Positions 44,255 through 53,683 of a DNA stretch of 64,000 nt are shown piece after piece. How positions within the stretch are numbered: the stretch's first letter is position 1; every line of letters begins with the position of its first letter. Source of the DNA: CAVOOW01 sp963697675 (lineage in GTDB: Bacteria; Actinomycetota; Actinomycetes; JACCUZ01); assembly GCA_963697675.1 (NCBI GenBank), contig CAVOOW010000008.1, forward strand, positions 124,001-188,000, given 5' to 3'. The translations under genes were made by a program, and so were the position numbers. The notes beneath the pieces are model-generated. The model was not told the DNA's origin. It ran no database searches and saw only the letters and a list, made by a program, of their open reading frames with translations.

Positions 44255-47200
44255 GTGGCTGATCGCGACGACTTCATCGCCGCACTCGACGCGGTGCCGG
44301 TGGCGATGCTGCCCGCCCGCATCGAGACGCGATTCCAACCCGGCGTCCCGCAGGGAGCCACCGAGCTGCGGGTGCGCATCTATCCCGATCAGGCCCACCT
44401 GGACAGCCATCGCCCGGAGCTCACGAGCACCGAGGTCGCGGCGGGTCGCGCGTACTGGCGAAGCCGCTGGACGGGCAACGGCGAGGCGGCCTGGCTCGAC
44501 CTGACGCGCGGGACCCGACCGGCGCGGGCGCAGTGGGTGGTCACGGCCAGCACGCCGCTCAACCTGGACCAGCTCGGCGACCCGGCCGGGCCCGAGTTCG
44601 GCGAGCCGGCGCAGAGCGAAGACCTCGCAGGCGCGGTCGCGCGTGTTGCCGCCCTGCCGCAGGAATGGCTGGTGGTCGGCTATCAGGGCGGGGCCGAGGT
44701 CGTGCGGCTGTGGTCACGACCGGTCGCGAGAGACCTCGCGGTCGGGTTGCTCGGCGACAGCGACTTCTCCGACGGCACCGGCGACACCGACGACACCGAC
44801 GGCACGACCGGCACACCGGTGGACGGCGACTCGCCGCTGGGTGCGACCGGCGCCTGGGCAGCGGACTACGACCGAGCGGTCGAGGCCGGCATGGCCGTGA
44901 CGATCACCCCGGCGGACTTCACTGCAGGAGACTTCGGCGAGGGCCTCGACCGGCTGGTCGTGCTCGGCGTGGCACCGGCGGGCTCACCCGCGGCGGGGGC
45001 CGGCATTCTCGAAGACCTGCTGCTCGCACACAGCGTCAGCGACGGGCTGTGCCTGCTCCCGCCCGGGACCCCGACCAACGACACCGGCACGACCACGACC
45101 CCGGTGCGCCCCGCCGTGCCCGATCCGACGGACCCGGCCACCCGCGGCGCGGGCACACCGTTGCGGCGCGCGCTCGGCCTGCCGGCGGGCACGATCCTGG
45201 ACCAGGTCGCCCTGGCCGGGCGGGCGGCGTCCGCCGATGAAGCCGCCGCGGCCGCGATCGTCGACGCCACCTGGGCGGCGACCCTCGGCTACGCGCTCGA
45301 CCAGCTCATCGCCGTGGCAGCGCGGCGCACTGACCTCGACGCGGCGCGCTCCCACGCCCGCGCCCACCTGCGGCCCCAGGGCCCGTTCCCCACCGTGCAG
45401 ATCGGGCGGCAGCCCTATGGCGTGCTGCCCGTCGTCGCTCCGAGCCTGCTGGCCGGCAGCTCCGCGCCGCAGCCTGTCGTGGACCTGCTGCGCAAGATCA
45501 GGCCGACGTGGGACACCGCCGCAGCAGGGCTGCACCGGCTGGCGCCGGACCAGCCGACGGAGGGCGACGTCGACTCGACTTTGTTCGAGCTGCTGCGCCT
45601 GGCGCCCGTGTCGACGAGCTATCGGTTCCGCAACGTGTTCGGGCCCATGCTCGCCGCGAACACCACCGGGCTCACCGGCGCGACCACCCTGCAGTCGCAG
45701 GTACGCCAACTGGTCTATGCCGACGTGCTCGGTGTCGAGGGCGAGCCACGGCTGACCGACTTCGTCATCCATCCGCGCCGCTATCCGCTGCTGTCGATGC
45801 CACTCGTCAGTGCCGGCACGGACGCGCCCTTCCTGCAGCGCATCCTCGACGACGTGGCGCGACCGGACGCCCGCGACGTGCTGTCTGCGGGGCGCCCGAC
45901 GTCCCTGCTCGAAGCTCTCGTACGCCTCGCCGCCGTGCACGAGATCGACAACGTGATCGCCGTGCTCGCCACCCGGCTCGTGCCACCGAGCTCACCGCTG
46001 AAACGGATCCGCGCGGTGACGCCCGAGCTGCCCGGCATCACGGCGGCGAGCGGTCCCAGCCCGCGCCGGCTGGCGGAGTTCGTGCCGCCGAACTCGACGA
46101 GGTCGCTGCAGGAGATGGTCAGCGACCTCCTCGCCCAGCAACCGCCCGAGCCCGGCCAGCCCGACGCCGTCCGTCAGATCCGCAACCTGCGCAACGCGCT
46201 GAAATCCCTTTCCCAGCTTCCGGTTCCCGTCCTCGAGGCTGCGATGTGCGGCTTCCTCGACACATGCTCGCACCGCCTCGACGCCTGGTTCACCTCGCTC
46301 GCGTCGGCGGCGCTGACCGATGTCCGGACGACACGGCCCGACGGCGTGCACGTCGGCGCCTTCGGCTGGGTCGAAGGCGTGCGGCCGCAGCCCGGGCCTG
46401 ACCCGTCGGGCTATCTGCTGGGCCCTTCGCTGCCGCACGCGTCGGCCGCCGCCGTGCTGCGCAGCGCCTACGAGACCCATCAGCAGGAGGGGAACGAGGC
46501 GTTCGACGTCGACCTGTCCTCGAGCCGCACCGAGCAGGCGCTGCAGCTGATGCGCGCGGTCGGTGCCGGCGTCGGGCTCGGCCAGGTGCTCGGCTACCAG
46601 TTCGAGCGGGGCTTGCACGACCGCGGCCTGCAGCGCCTGGTCCAGGCGATGCGGGCGATCGCACCGCTGCACCCCGCCCCGCCCCGGATAGCGACCGAGA
46701 ACGCGCCCGCCCCGCCGGACCCGGACACCGTCGACGGCGAGACCTTGCTCGGTCGCCGCGAGGCCGTGCACCGTCGGCTGCTCGAGACGGAGATCCTGGC
46801 TGTCGTGGCAGAGGTCGATGCCGAGCTCGACCTGCTCGCTGACCGGCTCGACGCCGTCGCAGACCTGGCCACCGGCGAGTCGGTCTACCAGCTCGTGCTG
46901 GGTCGACCCGAGCGCGTGCGGGCAGCCCTGGCCCTGCTCGACCGGCAGGACCCGGCGCCGGAACCGGAGATCACCCGGACCCCGCAGACCGGCAGCGGTT
47001 TCGTACACCGCGTGGTCATCGCGCTGACCGATCCCAACCCGGCGCCGGGCTGGACCGCGATCGACCGGGACGCGCGAGGGCTCGCTGAGCCACGGCTCGA
47101 CGCCTGGCTGGGCAAGGTCCTCGGCGCGCCGTCGGCGTGGCAGTTCGCCGGCCGGGTGGTCGGGCCGGACGGCACGACCCTCTCCTCGCCCACCTGCGGG

Positions 47201-48553
47201 CTCGCCGACCTGCACCGCTGCCCGTTGGCTCTCGTCCTCGGCACCGGCTCCGCGACTGCGGGGCGGCCGACCCAGGTCGAGGAGTGGGCGGCGAACGCGC
47301 TGGCCACCGTGGCCGGTGCGCAGCCTCCCGGGTCGGTGATCGAGCTGCTGGCCGCGCCCCCGGACGGTGCCGCACCGGGCACCGGCCTCGGCGGCTTCCT
47401 CGCGCTGGCCGCCGACCTGCGACGCATCCTCGAGCAGGGCAGCCCGGGCGACGCGAGCACCTTCGCCGTGCCTCGGGCGGTCGCCGACGCGGGCGTCGAC
47501 GTGGCCGAGCTGCGGCAGCGCGCCGATGCCGCGCTCGCAGCGTTCGGGCTCGCGCACGACGCGCTCGCCGCCGTCCTTGCCCAACCGGCACCGACCGCAG
47601 GTGGCGTACGAGCGGCGCTCGACGCGGCCGCCGCTGCCGGTGCGCAAGGCGCCGTCGCCCCACTGGAGGCGGGTGTCGGGGAGCAGCCCGCCGGTCGCGG
47701 CCTGCTCGAGCTCGCGACCAGCGTCGCCGGGGCGATGGCCGCAGTGCTTCAGCAGGTCGCGGCGCTGGACGCGTCGACTCCCGGTGATCCGGAAGCGTCA
47801 GCCCACGAGCTGCGCCGGCTCGCCGTGCTTCTGGGCGCGGCCACCCCGGTGCTGCCGGTCTTCCATCTGGAGGACACGGCCGCCGCTGACGTGGGCGCGT
47901 CGATCAACGGACAGTCGGTCCTGACGGGCGGCGACCCGCTCGCACCGATGACCTGGTTCACGCGCATGTCGCGGGTGCGCGGACCCGTCCAAGCACTGTG
48001 GCGTGTGCTGACCGGAGCCGAGGCGGTCACCGGAGGCGTCGCGCCGGGCGAGGTCGTCGTCGTGCAACGCCCGCACGTCGACGGCGCAGCATGGTTGGCT
48101 CTCCCGGCGCCCGCTGGCGGGGCCGCCGCGGAGGTGGCGCTGGTCGTCATCGCGCCGCAGGGGCCGGCCGCTCTGGCTGCCGCACTTGCGCCGGCGGGTG
48201 CCGGCGCCGCTGCCCTGGTCGTCGACAGCTGGAGCGAGTTCGTGCCTGCCGGCGAGCAGGCCGCGGGTCTGGCGTTCCAGTACGACGCACCCGGGGCTCG
48301 CGCGCCGCAGGCAGTGATCCTGGCCGTCCCGCCCGACCTCGCGTCGGCGACCTGGAACGTGGAGCAACTGCTCGCCACGGTGGTGGAGGCGGCCGACCTG
48401 ACCGCCGTCCGCGCCGTCACGCTGGCCGACGTGCCGGCGGCCGGCCCGGTGCTGCCGGCCATCTATCTGCCGTTCTCCCCCGGCCAGGAGGTCGCCAGCG
48501 TCGACCTGACTCGTTGGGTCCCCACCCAGCCGACCGTGCTCGGGAGGGACTGA
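44255..48553 (+). CDS. Giant protein of unknown function, 1432 aa
   Basis: GTG 44255 after GGGGGACGAC begins ADRDDFIAALDAVPVAMLPA; the frame is open far upstream but that part is antisense-like and overlaps the previous gene. Visible features: VAMLPARIETRFQP, LRVRIYPDQAHLDSHRPELT, ARAQWVVTASTPL; an Asp/Thr/Gly low-complexity stretch near 170-190; TVQIGRQPYGVLPVVAPSLL near 390; LTDFVIHPRRYPLLSMPLV; HVGAFGWVEGVRPQPG near 700; and a long Ala-rich helical C-terminal third. I recall QPYGVLP-type motifs in large bacterial proteins of unknown function but cannot verify it. No TM, signal peptide or catalytic motif. The stop overlaps the next ATG by 1 bp. Confidence 0.75.
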   Translation: MADRDDFIAALDAVPVAMLPARIETRFQPGVPQGATELRVRIYPDQAHLDSHRPELTSTEVAAGRAYWRSRWTGNGEAAWLDLTRGTRPARAQWVVTASTPLNLDQLGDPAGPEFGEPAQSEDLAGAVARVAALPQEWLVVGYQGGAEVVRLWSRPVARDLAVGLLGDSDFSDGTGDTDDTDGTTGTPVDGDSPLGATGAWAADYDRAVEAGMAVTITPADFTAGDFGEGLDRLVVLGVAPAGSPAAGAGILEDLLLAHSVSDGLCLLPPGTPTNDTGTTTTPVRPAVPDPTDPATRGAGTPLRRALGLPAGTILDQVALAGRAASADEAAAAAIVDATWAATLGYALDQLIAVAARRTDLDAARSHARAHLRPQGPFPTVQIGRQPYGVLPVVAPSLLAGSSAPQPVVDLLRKIRPTWDTAAAGLHRLAPDQPTEGDVDSTLFELLRLAPVSTSYRFRNVFGPMLAANTTGLTGATTLQSQVRQLVYADVLGVEGEPRLTDFVIHPRRYPLLSMPLVSAGTDAPFLQRILDDVARPDARDVLSAGRPTSLLEALVRLAAVHEIDNVIAVLATRLVPPSSPLKRIRAVTPELPGITAASGPSPRRLAEFVPPNSTRSLQEMVSDLLAQQPPEPGQPDAVRQIRNLRNALKSLSQLPVPVLEAAMCGFLDTCSHRLDAWFTSLASAALTDVRTTRPDGVHVGAFGWVEGVRPQPGPDPSGYLLGPSLPHASAAAVLRSAYETHQQEGNEAFDVDLSSSRTEQALQLMRAVGAGVGLGQVLGYQFERGLHDRGLQRLVQAMRAIAPLHPAPPRIATENAPAPPDPDTVDGETLLGRREAVHRRLLETEILAVVAEVDAELDLLADRLDAVADLATGESVYQLVLGRPERVRAALALLDRQDPAPEPEITRTPQTGSGFVHRVVIALTDPNPAPGWTAIDRDARGLAEPRLDAWLGKVLGAPSAWQFAGRVVGPDGTTLSSPTCGLADLHRCPLALVLGTGSATAGRPTQVEEWAANALATVAGAQPPGSVIELLAAPPDGAAPGTGLGGFLALAADLRRILEQGSPGDASTFAVPRAVADAGVDVAELRQRADAALAAFGLAHDALAAVLAQPAPTAGGVRAALDAAAAAGAQGAVAPLEAGVGEQPAGRGLLELATSVAGAMAAVLQQVAALDASTPGDPEASAHELRRLAVLLGAATPVLPVFHLEDTAAADVGASINGQSVLTGGDPLAPMTWFTRMSRVRGPVQALWRVLTGAEAVTGGVAPGEVVVVQRPHVDGAAWLALPAPAGGAAAEVALVVIAPQGPAALAAALAPAGAGAAALVVDSWSEFVPAGEQAAGLAFQYDAPGARAPQAVILAVPPDLASATWNVEQLLATVVEAADLTAVRAVTLADVPAAGPVLPAIYLPFSPGQEVASVDLTRWVPTQPTVLGRD

Positions 48554-50259
48554 TGCCACGCCCACCCCTGCCGGGCACCGTCCCGTCCGCCGTCTACTGG
48601 AACCGGCTCGAGCCGCTCCCTCGGACGACGACGGTGACGACCGCGCTCGAGGCAGGACTTGCCGACCCGTTGTGGCTGCTCGCGCGGCAGTGGCAGTTCG
48701 GTGAGCTGTCCGGCGAGGACGCGGGCTCACCGATCGACCTGCTGGTCGGCACCGAGGCCGCGCCGCTGAGCCGGATCCAGCTGGGCGGCGAGGCGGCAGA
48801 TGTCGCCGACTACCAGCCGGCCGACGTGCCGCTCGAGACCGCGGTCGAGGCCGAAACCGTACGGGAGACCGATGGCGGGCTGGCTGCCGAGGCAGGGCTG
48901 CACTTCCTGCGGATGCTGACGGCGGCGGACTTCGGCGCGCTCCGGATCGGCGCCGCGTCGGCATACCCCTTGGTGGTGGGTGAACCCGCCGACCCGGCTG
49001 CCGACCTCGCCGGCACCCACGCGCACTGGCTGCTCGCAGGTTCGGTGCCCGACGCACGAACCCTCGCCGCTGATCTGCGTGCGACGCACGGCACGGTGGT
49101 CGCCCGGCGGATCGGGGCGCAGGAGCCAGATCGCCAAGCGGTGCAAGCAATTGCGCGGTCCTGGCTGGGTTGGTGGGACGCGTTGGTGGTCGAGCCGTCG
49201 ACGGGCGGGAGTCCGCCGGCATGGGACTCGCAACGACTCGAGCACCGCTTCGCCGTCTCGGCCGTGCACCTCGGCGGCGGGGTGACCGTGCGCGCGGCGC
49301 AGTACGACGACGGCACGCTGGACTGGCCCGACGTCGAGGTGTCTGCGGCCGACGGTCTCGGCGACCCGTTCAGCTTGCCCGAACCGACAACGCGCACCCA
49401 GCGGTTGCTGCCGACACCGGTGCGCTTCCCCGGGATGCCGGCCAACCGTTTCTGGGAGATCGAGGACACGGCCGTCAGCTTTGCCGGGCTCGATCCCGGC
49501 CTCACCGACGTGGGACGGGTGCTGCTCGCGGAGTTCGGTCTCGTCTACGGGAACGACTGGTTCGCCGTGCCCGTCGCGGCGCCGCTCGGCACGCTGCTCG
49601 CCGTCGGCCCGGTCACGGTGACCGACACGTTCGGTGTCACGACAACGCTCTCCCCGCTGCCCCGGTCGGCACCGAGTCAGCGTGCCTGGTCGGTGGCCGA
49701 GCTGGCGGCGCCCGCGTCACTGCCCGACAAGGTGCGTCGGGTCGTGCCGATGCTGCCCAGTCCCACGGGCGCGTTGCAGGGCAACGCGATCGAGCGGGTC
49801 GAGTTCGGCCGCGACGAGATGGCGAACCTCGTATGGGCGGTCGAACGTATCGTCACCGGCGCAGCGGGCGGTGGCGTCGACCGGTCGGCGGAGATCGCCC
49901 GCACGCCTTCGGCGCCGGTGCCTGCCGACATCGGGGCGGCGACGCGTTACTACCTGCTCGCGACACCTGCTCCCGCGCACTGGGTGCCCTACGTGCCCAC
50001 CCAGGTGACTGGTGAGCCGGTCGGCGTCACCGAGCTGGTCCGAGCGGCCGCGCCGGGCAGCCTCGCCCGCGTCACCGCCGAGTCCGCCGTGCTCGCGGAG
50101 GCGGAGGTCCCGGCGGGCGGGCTCGTCGTGGAGCGCGCATGGCAGCTTGCCAGGTGGATCGACGGTCGCACCGTGCTGTGGGTGGGCCGGCGGGTGCTGA
50201 ACGGGACCGGCCCGGTCGCTAGCGGGTTGGCCTGGGACCGCGCGATCGAGGGTCACTAG
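48553..50259 (+). CDS. Conserved-looking protein of unknown function, 568 aa
   Basis: ATG 48553 shares its A with the preceding TGA. N-terminal landmarks are VPSAVYWNRLEPLPR and ADPLWLLARQWQFGELSGED followed by AGSPI, a highly structured motif I believe recurs in other bacteria but cannot search. Further on: FAVSAVHLGGGVTVRAAQYD, VRFPGMPANRFWEIEDTAVS, LLAEFGLVYGNDWFAVPV, MLPSPTGALQGNAIERVEF and DEMANLVWAVERIV. Mixed alpha/beta, no TM or signal peptide. It is the last gene of the five-gene operon; its stop TAG overlaps the stop of the convergent phosphotransferase gene in CTAG. Confidence 0.78.
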   Translation: MPRPPLPGTVPSAVYWNRLEPLPRTTTVTTALEAGLADPLWLLARQWQFGELSGEDAGSPIDLLVGTEAAPLSRIQLGGEAADVADYQPADVPLETAVEAETVRETDGGLAAEAGLHFLRMLTAADFGALRIGAASAYPLVVGEPADPAADLAGTHAHWLLAGSVPDARTLAADLRATHGTVVARRIGAQEPDRQAVQAIARSWLGWWDALVVEPSTGGSPPAWDSQRLEHRFAVSAVHLGGGVTVRAAQYDDGTLDWPDVEVSAADGLGDPFSLPEPTTRTQRLLPTPVRFPGMPANRFWEIEDTAVSFAGLDPGLTDVGRVLLAEFGLVYGNDWFAVPVAAPLGTLLAVGPVTVTDTFGVTTTLSPLPRSAPSQRAWSVAELAAPASLPDKVRRVVPMLPSPTGALQGNAIERVEFGRDEMANLVWAVERIVTGAAGGGVDRSAEIARTPSAPVPADIGAATRYYLLATPAPAHWVPYVPTQVTGEPVGVTELVRAAAPGSLARVTAESAVLAEAEVPAGGLVVERAWQLARWIDGRTVLWVGRRVLNGTGPVASGLAWDRAIEGH

Positions 50260-51236
50260 CCCGTCAGGGCGCCCTCGAGATAGGTCCAGGCGTCCTCGGT
50301 GTCCGCCGTGCGCGCGTGCGGCGAGCGGAACTGGTCGATGTACGAAGCGATGTCGGCCAGCCCCCAGGCCTGGCTGTAGAGGGACATGGCCGCGCTGCTG
50401 ACCTTGCGTCCGGTCGCGTCCTCATAGAGAGCAACCTCCTCGCCGGAGCCGGTCGCCACGAGCCACAGATCGCGCTCCGGTGGGGCGAGCGCCACCGTGT
50501 CCCAGTCGATGAGCAGCAGATTTCCGTTACTGCGCATGACATTTCCGGGGTGGGGTTCCCCGTGCGTGATCACCGGCGTCTCCTGCGCGGCCGCCACCGC
50601 GCGTGCGACCTGATCGAAGTCGTCGAGGCGCCGGCGGAGGTCACCCGCGTTGCCGGCCAGCCACGCGCGGGCCGCTTCCGCGAATGGACCGCCGGTCCAC
50701 GGACGGTCCACCTCCTGCCTTGCCGCCTCGAGCCCTGGCCGGCTGGCGAACCCGAGCGCTAGGGGCGGCGGCAGGTCGGGCACGGTCGGCGTCGTCTCGT
50801 GAAGCCTCGCAAGCAGCCGCACCGTTTCGGCGCGCTGCTCTGAGCTGATGTCCTCGCCGAACCCGCCGGCCTCACCGTCGACGACAGGGAAGACCGCGAT
50901 GCTGTGCTGCTGCCCGGCCCGCCGGACTGACTCGCCGTCGACCGACGACATTGGCGCGAGGACGAAGTCCAGCCCGGCTCGGTCGCGCAACCACACGGCC
51001 ACATCGAACGCTTTTCGCAGACCGGCAAAGGCGACCTCCGCGGTGTCGCCGAGCCACACCTTGTCGCCGAGGTCGTCGACCGTCACGAAGAATCGTTGCC
51101 CGTCCCTGGCAGTCGCGACCCAGTGAAAGCTGCCGAAGCCCACGGCCGCGTAGTCAGCGGCGGCGTCGATGCCCCAGCCGTCGGCAAGGGCACGCACCAC
51201 GTCACTGTCGTCGAAGCCGACCGGCCGGGCCTTCAC
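50256..51236 (-). CDS. Aminoglycoside-phosphotransferase-fold kinase (APH family)
   Basis: A 326-aa kinase-fold protein. ATG 51236 starts MKARPVGFDDSDVVRAL. The catalytic loop is VITHGEPHPGNVMR (His-Gly-Glu/Asp motif, about residue 215) and the metal Asp is in LLLIDWDTVALAPPERDLW. The nucleotide-binding N-lobe is VGFGSFHWVATARDGQRFFV. The family phosphorylates aminoglycosides, choline, homoserine, sugars and other small molecules; the acceptor here is unknown and resistance should not be assumed. It is convergent with the five-gene operon, sharing the CTAG stop. Confidence 0.85.
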   Translation of the reverse strand: MKARPVGFDDSDVVRALADGWGIDAAADYAAVGFGSFHWVATARDGQRFFVTVDDLGDKVWLGDTAEVAFAGLRKAFDVAVWLRDRAGLDFVLAPMSSVDGESVRRAGQQHSIAVFPVVDGEAGGFGEDISSEQRAETVRLLARLHETTPTVPDLPPPLALGFASRPGLEAARQEVDRPWTGGPFAEAARAWLAGNAGDLRRRLDDFDQVARAVAAAQETPVITHGEPHPGNVMRSNGNLLLIDWDTVALAPPERDLWLVATGSGEEVALYEDATGRKVSSAAMSLYSQAWGLADIASYIDQFRSPHARTADTEDAWTYLEGALTG

Positions 51237-51360
51237 CGGTCAGACGGTACAAGCGCGGAGGGGGCACGTCATGCGACATAGTTCAGGGAGCCGACGCGGT
51301 TGTCGTCGAGGTGCTGCTCATCGTCGCGACGATCGTTCGGCGACTCGCGCGCTAGCGCGC

Positions 51361-51975
51361 TCAGGAGCCGATGATCCGCGCCTTCATTCGCTCGTACTCT
51401 TCCACGGTGATGTCGCCGCTTGCCTTGAGCCTCGCGAGGTCACTCAGGCTGTCCGTTCCGACCGACTGAGCCGGAATGATTGGTTGAGCCGGCGGCTGCA
51501 TGAGCGCGGGCTTCATCGAGGCTCGGTGTTCGGCCAGCCGGTCATTGACGAGTCCGGCCAGCACCTTGCTGTTCTGCATGCACTTCTCTTGCCACTGCGA
51601 GGTCACACCCTCGGCGCGACGAATGCTTATTGTCCCATAGTTGAGGAAGTGCCCGACGAAGGACTTCGTATAGAAGGCTTCAAAGATCGTTTCGTAGGGC
51701 GCGAGGAAATACCACTTCCGCCACGGCAGGATCCCTCGCGACACGCTCAGACCCTGGGGACTGACGACCCAGCGGATCGTGTGTAAGTAGAAAAGCCGAT
51801 AAATGCCACGGACGACGGCGAGGAACGTGAGGAGTTCGAAGAACGAGCGAACACCTCCTGTCCCCCCGGCAGCTATGGCGGAGAGAATGAAGACCAGTAT
51901 CAGCGTCAGCAGGACCGAGCCGATGTAGGCGACGGGGCTTTTCCTGAACGTGCGGCTCGCGTTGACTGTGTTCAC
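51361..51975 (-). CDS. Membrane protein with PH-like and SHOCT domains
   Basis: A 204-aa protein starting at GTG 51975. Two TM segments (VAYIGSVLLTLILVFILSAI and SFFELLTFLAVVRGIYRLFY) precede a bPH/DUF304-like strand region (IRWVVSPQGLSVSRGILPW, KWYFLAPYETIFEAFY, FLNYGTISIRRAEG) and a C-terminal SHOCT motif (LSDLARLKASGDITVEEYER). It is the second SHOCT protein in the window. Its base composition by eye is less GC-rich than its neighbours, with codons such as TAT, AAT and AAA, so recent acquisition is possible. Function unknown, presumably at the inner membrane. Confidence 0.75.
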   Translation of the reverse strand: MNTVNASRTFRKSPVAYIGSVLLTLILVFILSAIAAGGTGGVRSFFELLTFLAVVRGIYRLFYLHTIRWVVSPQGLSVSRGILPWRKWYFLAPYETIFEAFYTKSFVGHFLNYGTISIRRAEGVTSQWQEKCMQNSKVLAGLVNDRLAEHRASMKPALMQPPAQPIIPAQSVGTDSLSDLARLKASGDITVEEYERMKARIIGS

Positions 51976-52088
51976 GGATGCGATTGTGTACCCGATCGAT
52001 TAGTCGGCAACGGCCGTTTGCCGAAATTCACAGCGTCGATTTTCGGCCCACGAGCACGACGCGCCGCGGCTGCACGCCTCTTCCGGAC

Positions 52089-52910
52089 TTACATCTCCTC
52101 GTGCGTGTTGGGATCACCGTCGAACAGCCGCCCATCCGGTCGGCCCAGCGCGGCGATCGCCGCCATCTCCTCCGCCGACAGCACGAATCCGAAGACGTCC
52201 AGGTTCTGCTTCTGCCGGGTCGGGTCGCCGGACTTCGGGATGGGCACGGAGCCCAGCTGGACGTGCCAGCGGATCACGACCTGCGCGGGCGTCACGCCGT
52301 GAGCGGTCGCGGCCGCCACGATGGCGGGTTCCGAGCGCACGCCTGAGCCCTTCCCGAGGGGACTCCAGGCCTCGGTCACGATGCCGTTGGCCGCATGGAA
52401 GCCGCGCATCTCCTGCTGCGGGAAGTAGGGATGCAGCTCGATCTGGTTGACGGCCGGCGTCACGCCGGTCTCGTCGATCAACCGGCTGAGGAAGTCCTGC
52501 GTGAAGTTCGAGACCCCGATCGACCGGACCAGCCCGCGGTCGCGCAGCTCGATCATCGCGCGCCAGGTGTCGACGTACTTGCCCACGCTGGGGTTGGGCC
52601 AGTGGATCAGATAGAGGTCGACATAGTCGACACCGAGCGCGGTGCGCGATCGCTCGAACGACGCAAGCGTCTCGTCGTAGCCGTGATCGCGGCCGGGCAG
52701 CTTGGTGGCGACCTGCACCTGGTCTCGAGGCGTTCCACTGGCCGCCACCCCGCGTCCCACCGCTTCCTCGTTGCCGTAGTTGACGGCTGTGTCGACGTGT
52801 CGGTAGCCGAGGTCGATCGCGGCGGCCACGGCCTGCACAGCTGCCTCGTCCTTGAGCGGATAGGTGCCGAGCCCGACCGATGGGATCTCGTTTCCGTCGT
52901 TGAGCTGCAT
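52089..52910 (-). CDS. Aldo/keto reductase
   Basis: A 273-aa NADPH-dependent (alpha/beta)8 reductase of the AKR5-like bacterial group. ATG 52910 gives MQLNDGNEIPSVGLGTYPL; upstream ATG 52922 is possible. The catalytic tetrad is visible: Asp and Tyr in DTAVNYGNE, Lys in VATKLPG, His in YLIHWPNP. IGVSNFTQDFLSRLIDETG and SVPIPKSGDPTRQKQNLDVF (NADPH site) follow. Substrates of relatives include 2,5-diketo-gluconate and methylglyoxal. It lies 75 bp after the NrtR gene on the same strand. Confidence 0.9.
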   Translation of the reverse strand: MQLNDGNEIPSVGLGTYPLKDEAAVQAVAAAIDLGYRHVDTAVNYGNEEAVGRGVAASGTPRDQVQVATKLPGRDHGYDETLASFERSRTALGVDYVDLYLIHWPNPSVGKYVDTWRAMIELRDRGLVRSIGVSNFTQDFLSRLIDETGVTPAVNQIELHPYFPQQEMRGFHAANGIVTEAWSPLGKGSGVRSEPAIVAAATAHGVTPAQVVIRWHVQLGSVPIPKSGDPTRQKQNLDVFGFVLSAEEMAAIAALGRPDGRLFDGDPNTHEEM

Positions 52911-52984
52911 GACCTTCTCCATCCGCCTCGCCGTCACGTCGTCGACGACTATGCCTTGTCCTGCACAGGCGTCACCGCCTGAGG

Positions 52985-53669
52985 TCATGCGGGCGACGGC
53001 CGGAAGGCTGCGAACTCGTTCGTCACCAGCAGGTTCCGCTCCCGGAACCGGTAGACGGCGGCGGGCCGGCCACCCGACCGCGTCGGCGCGACCGTGCTGT
53101 TGGTGGGCACCAGCACCCCGCGTCGCAGCAGCACGCGCTGCAGATTGGTCGCCGACACCTCGAGGCCCAAAGCTGCCCCGTAGATGTCCCGAAGCTGGGA
53201 GATGGTGAAGGTGTCCGGAGCCAGGGCGTAGCCGATCGTGGTGTACGAGAGCTTCGCGCGCAGCCTGGCCCGCCCCGACTCGGCGATCGAGCCGTGGGTG
53301 CCGGCGCGGCAGTGCGTCGACCGGATGCCAGGCGGTGTCGTCGGGCAGGTCGGGTTCGGCGCCGGCCGGCACCAGCCCGAGGTATGCCGTGGCGAGGACG
53401 CGCCCCCTCGGGTCCCGCTTGGGGTCGCTGCGCGTCTCCAGTTGCTCCAGGTGGGCGATCTCCTGGATGTCGACCTTGCGCGCGAGATGCCGAGCCACCG
53501 CAGTGCCGAGCCGTTCATCGGCGCCGAGGATCCCGCCGGGCAGTGCCCACCTGCCGACGAACGGTTTCTCGGCACGTCGCCAGAGCAACGCAGACAGCCG
53601 CCCGTCCCGCACGGATAGCACGACGCCGAGAACCTCGTGGGGGTATCGGGGCTCTGCCACGCGTCGCAT
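52985..53669 (-). CDS. nrtR: NrtR/NdnR-type Nudix transcriptional regulator of NAD synthesis (one frame break)
   Basis: A protein of about 228 aa: an N-terminal Nudix-like ligand domain (LGVVLSVRDGRLSALLWRR, WALPGGILGADERLGTAVAR) and a C-terminal winged helix (YTTIGYALAPDTFTISQLRD, LGLEVSATNLQRVLLRRGVL, RPAAVYRF). ATG 53669. The frame changes near 53310; after repair, the body joins THGSIAESGRARLRAKLS. NrtR proteins sense ADP-ribose or NAD and repress NAD genes; NdnR of Corynebacterium glutamicum represses nadA-nadC. The divergent nadABC genes and the palindrome in the shared promoter region support this role. Confidence 0.86.
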
Positions 53670-53683
53670 GCTAATCTTCCAGG

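Noticed and set aside
50256..51236. Calling the APH-fold protein an aminoglycoside-resistance gene
   Set aside because: The catalytic motifs define only the kinase fold; the acceptor substrate cannot be read from the sequence.
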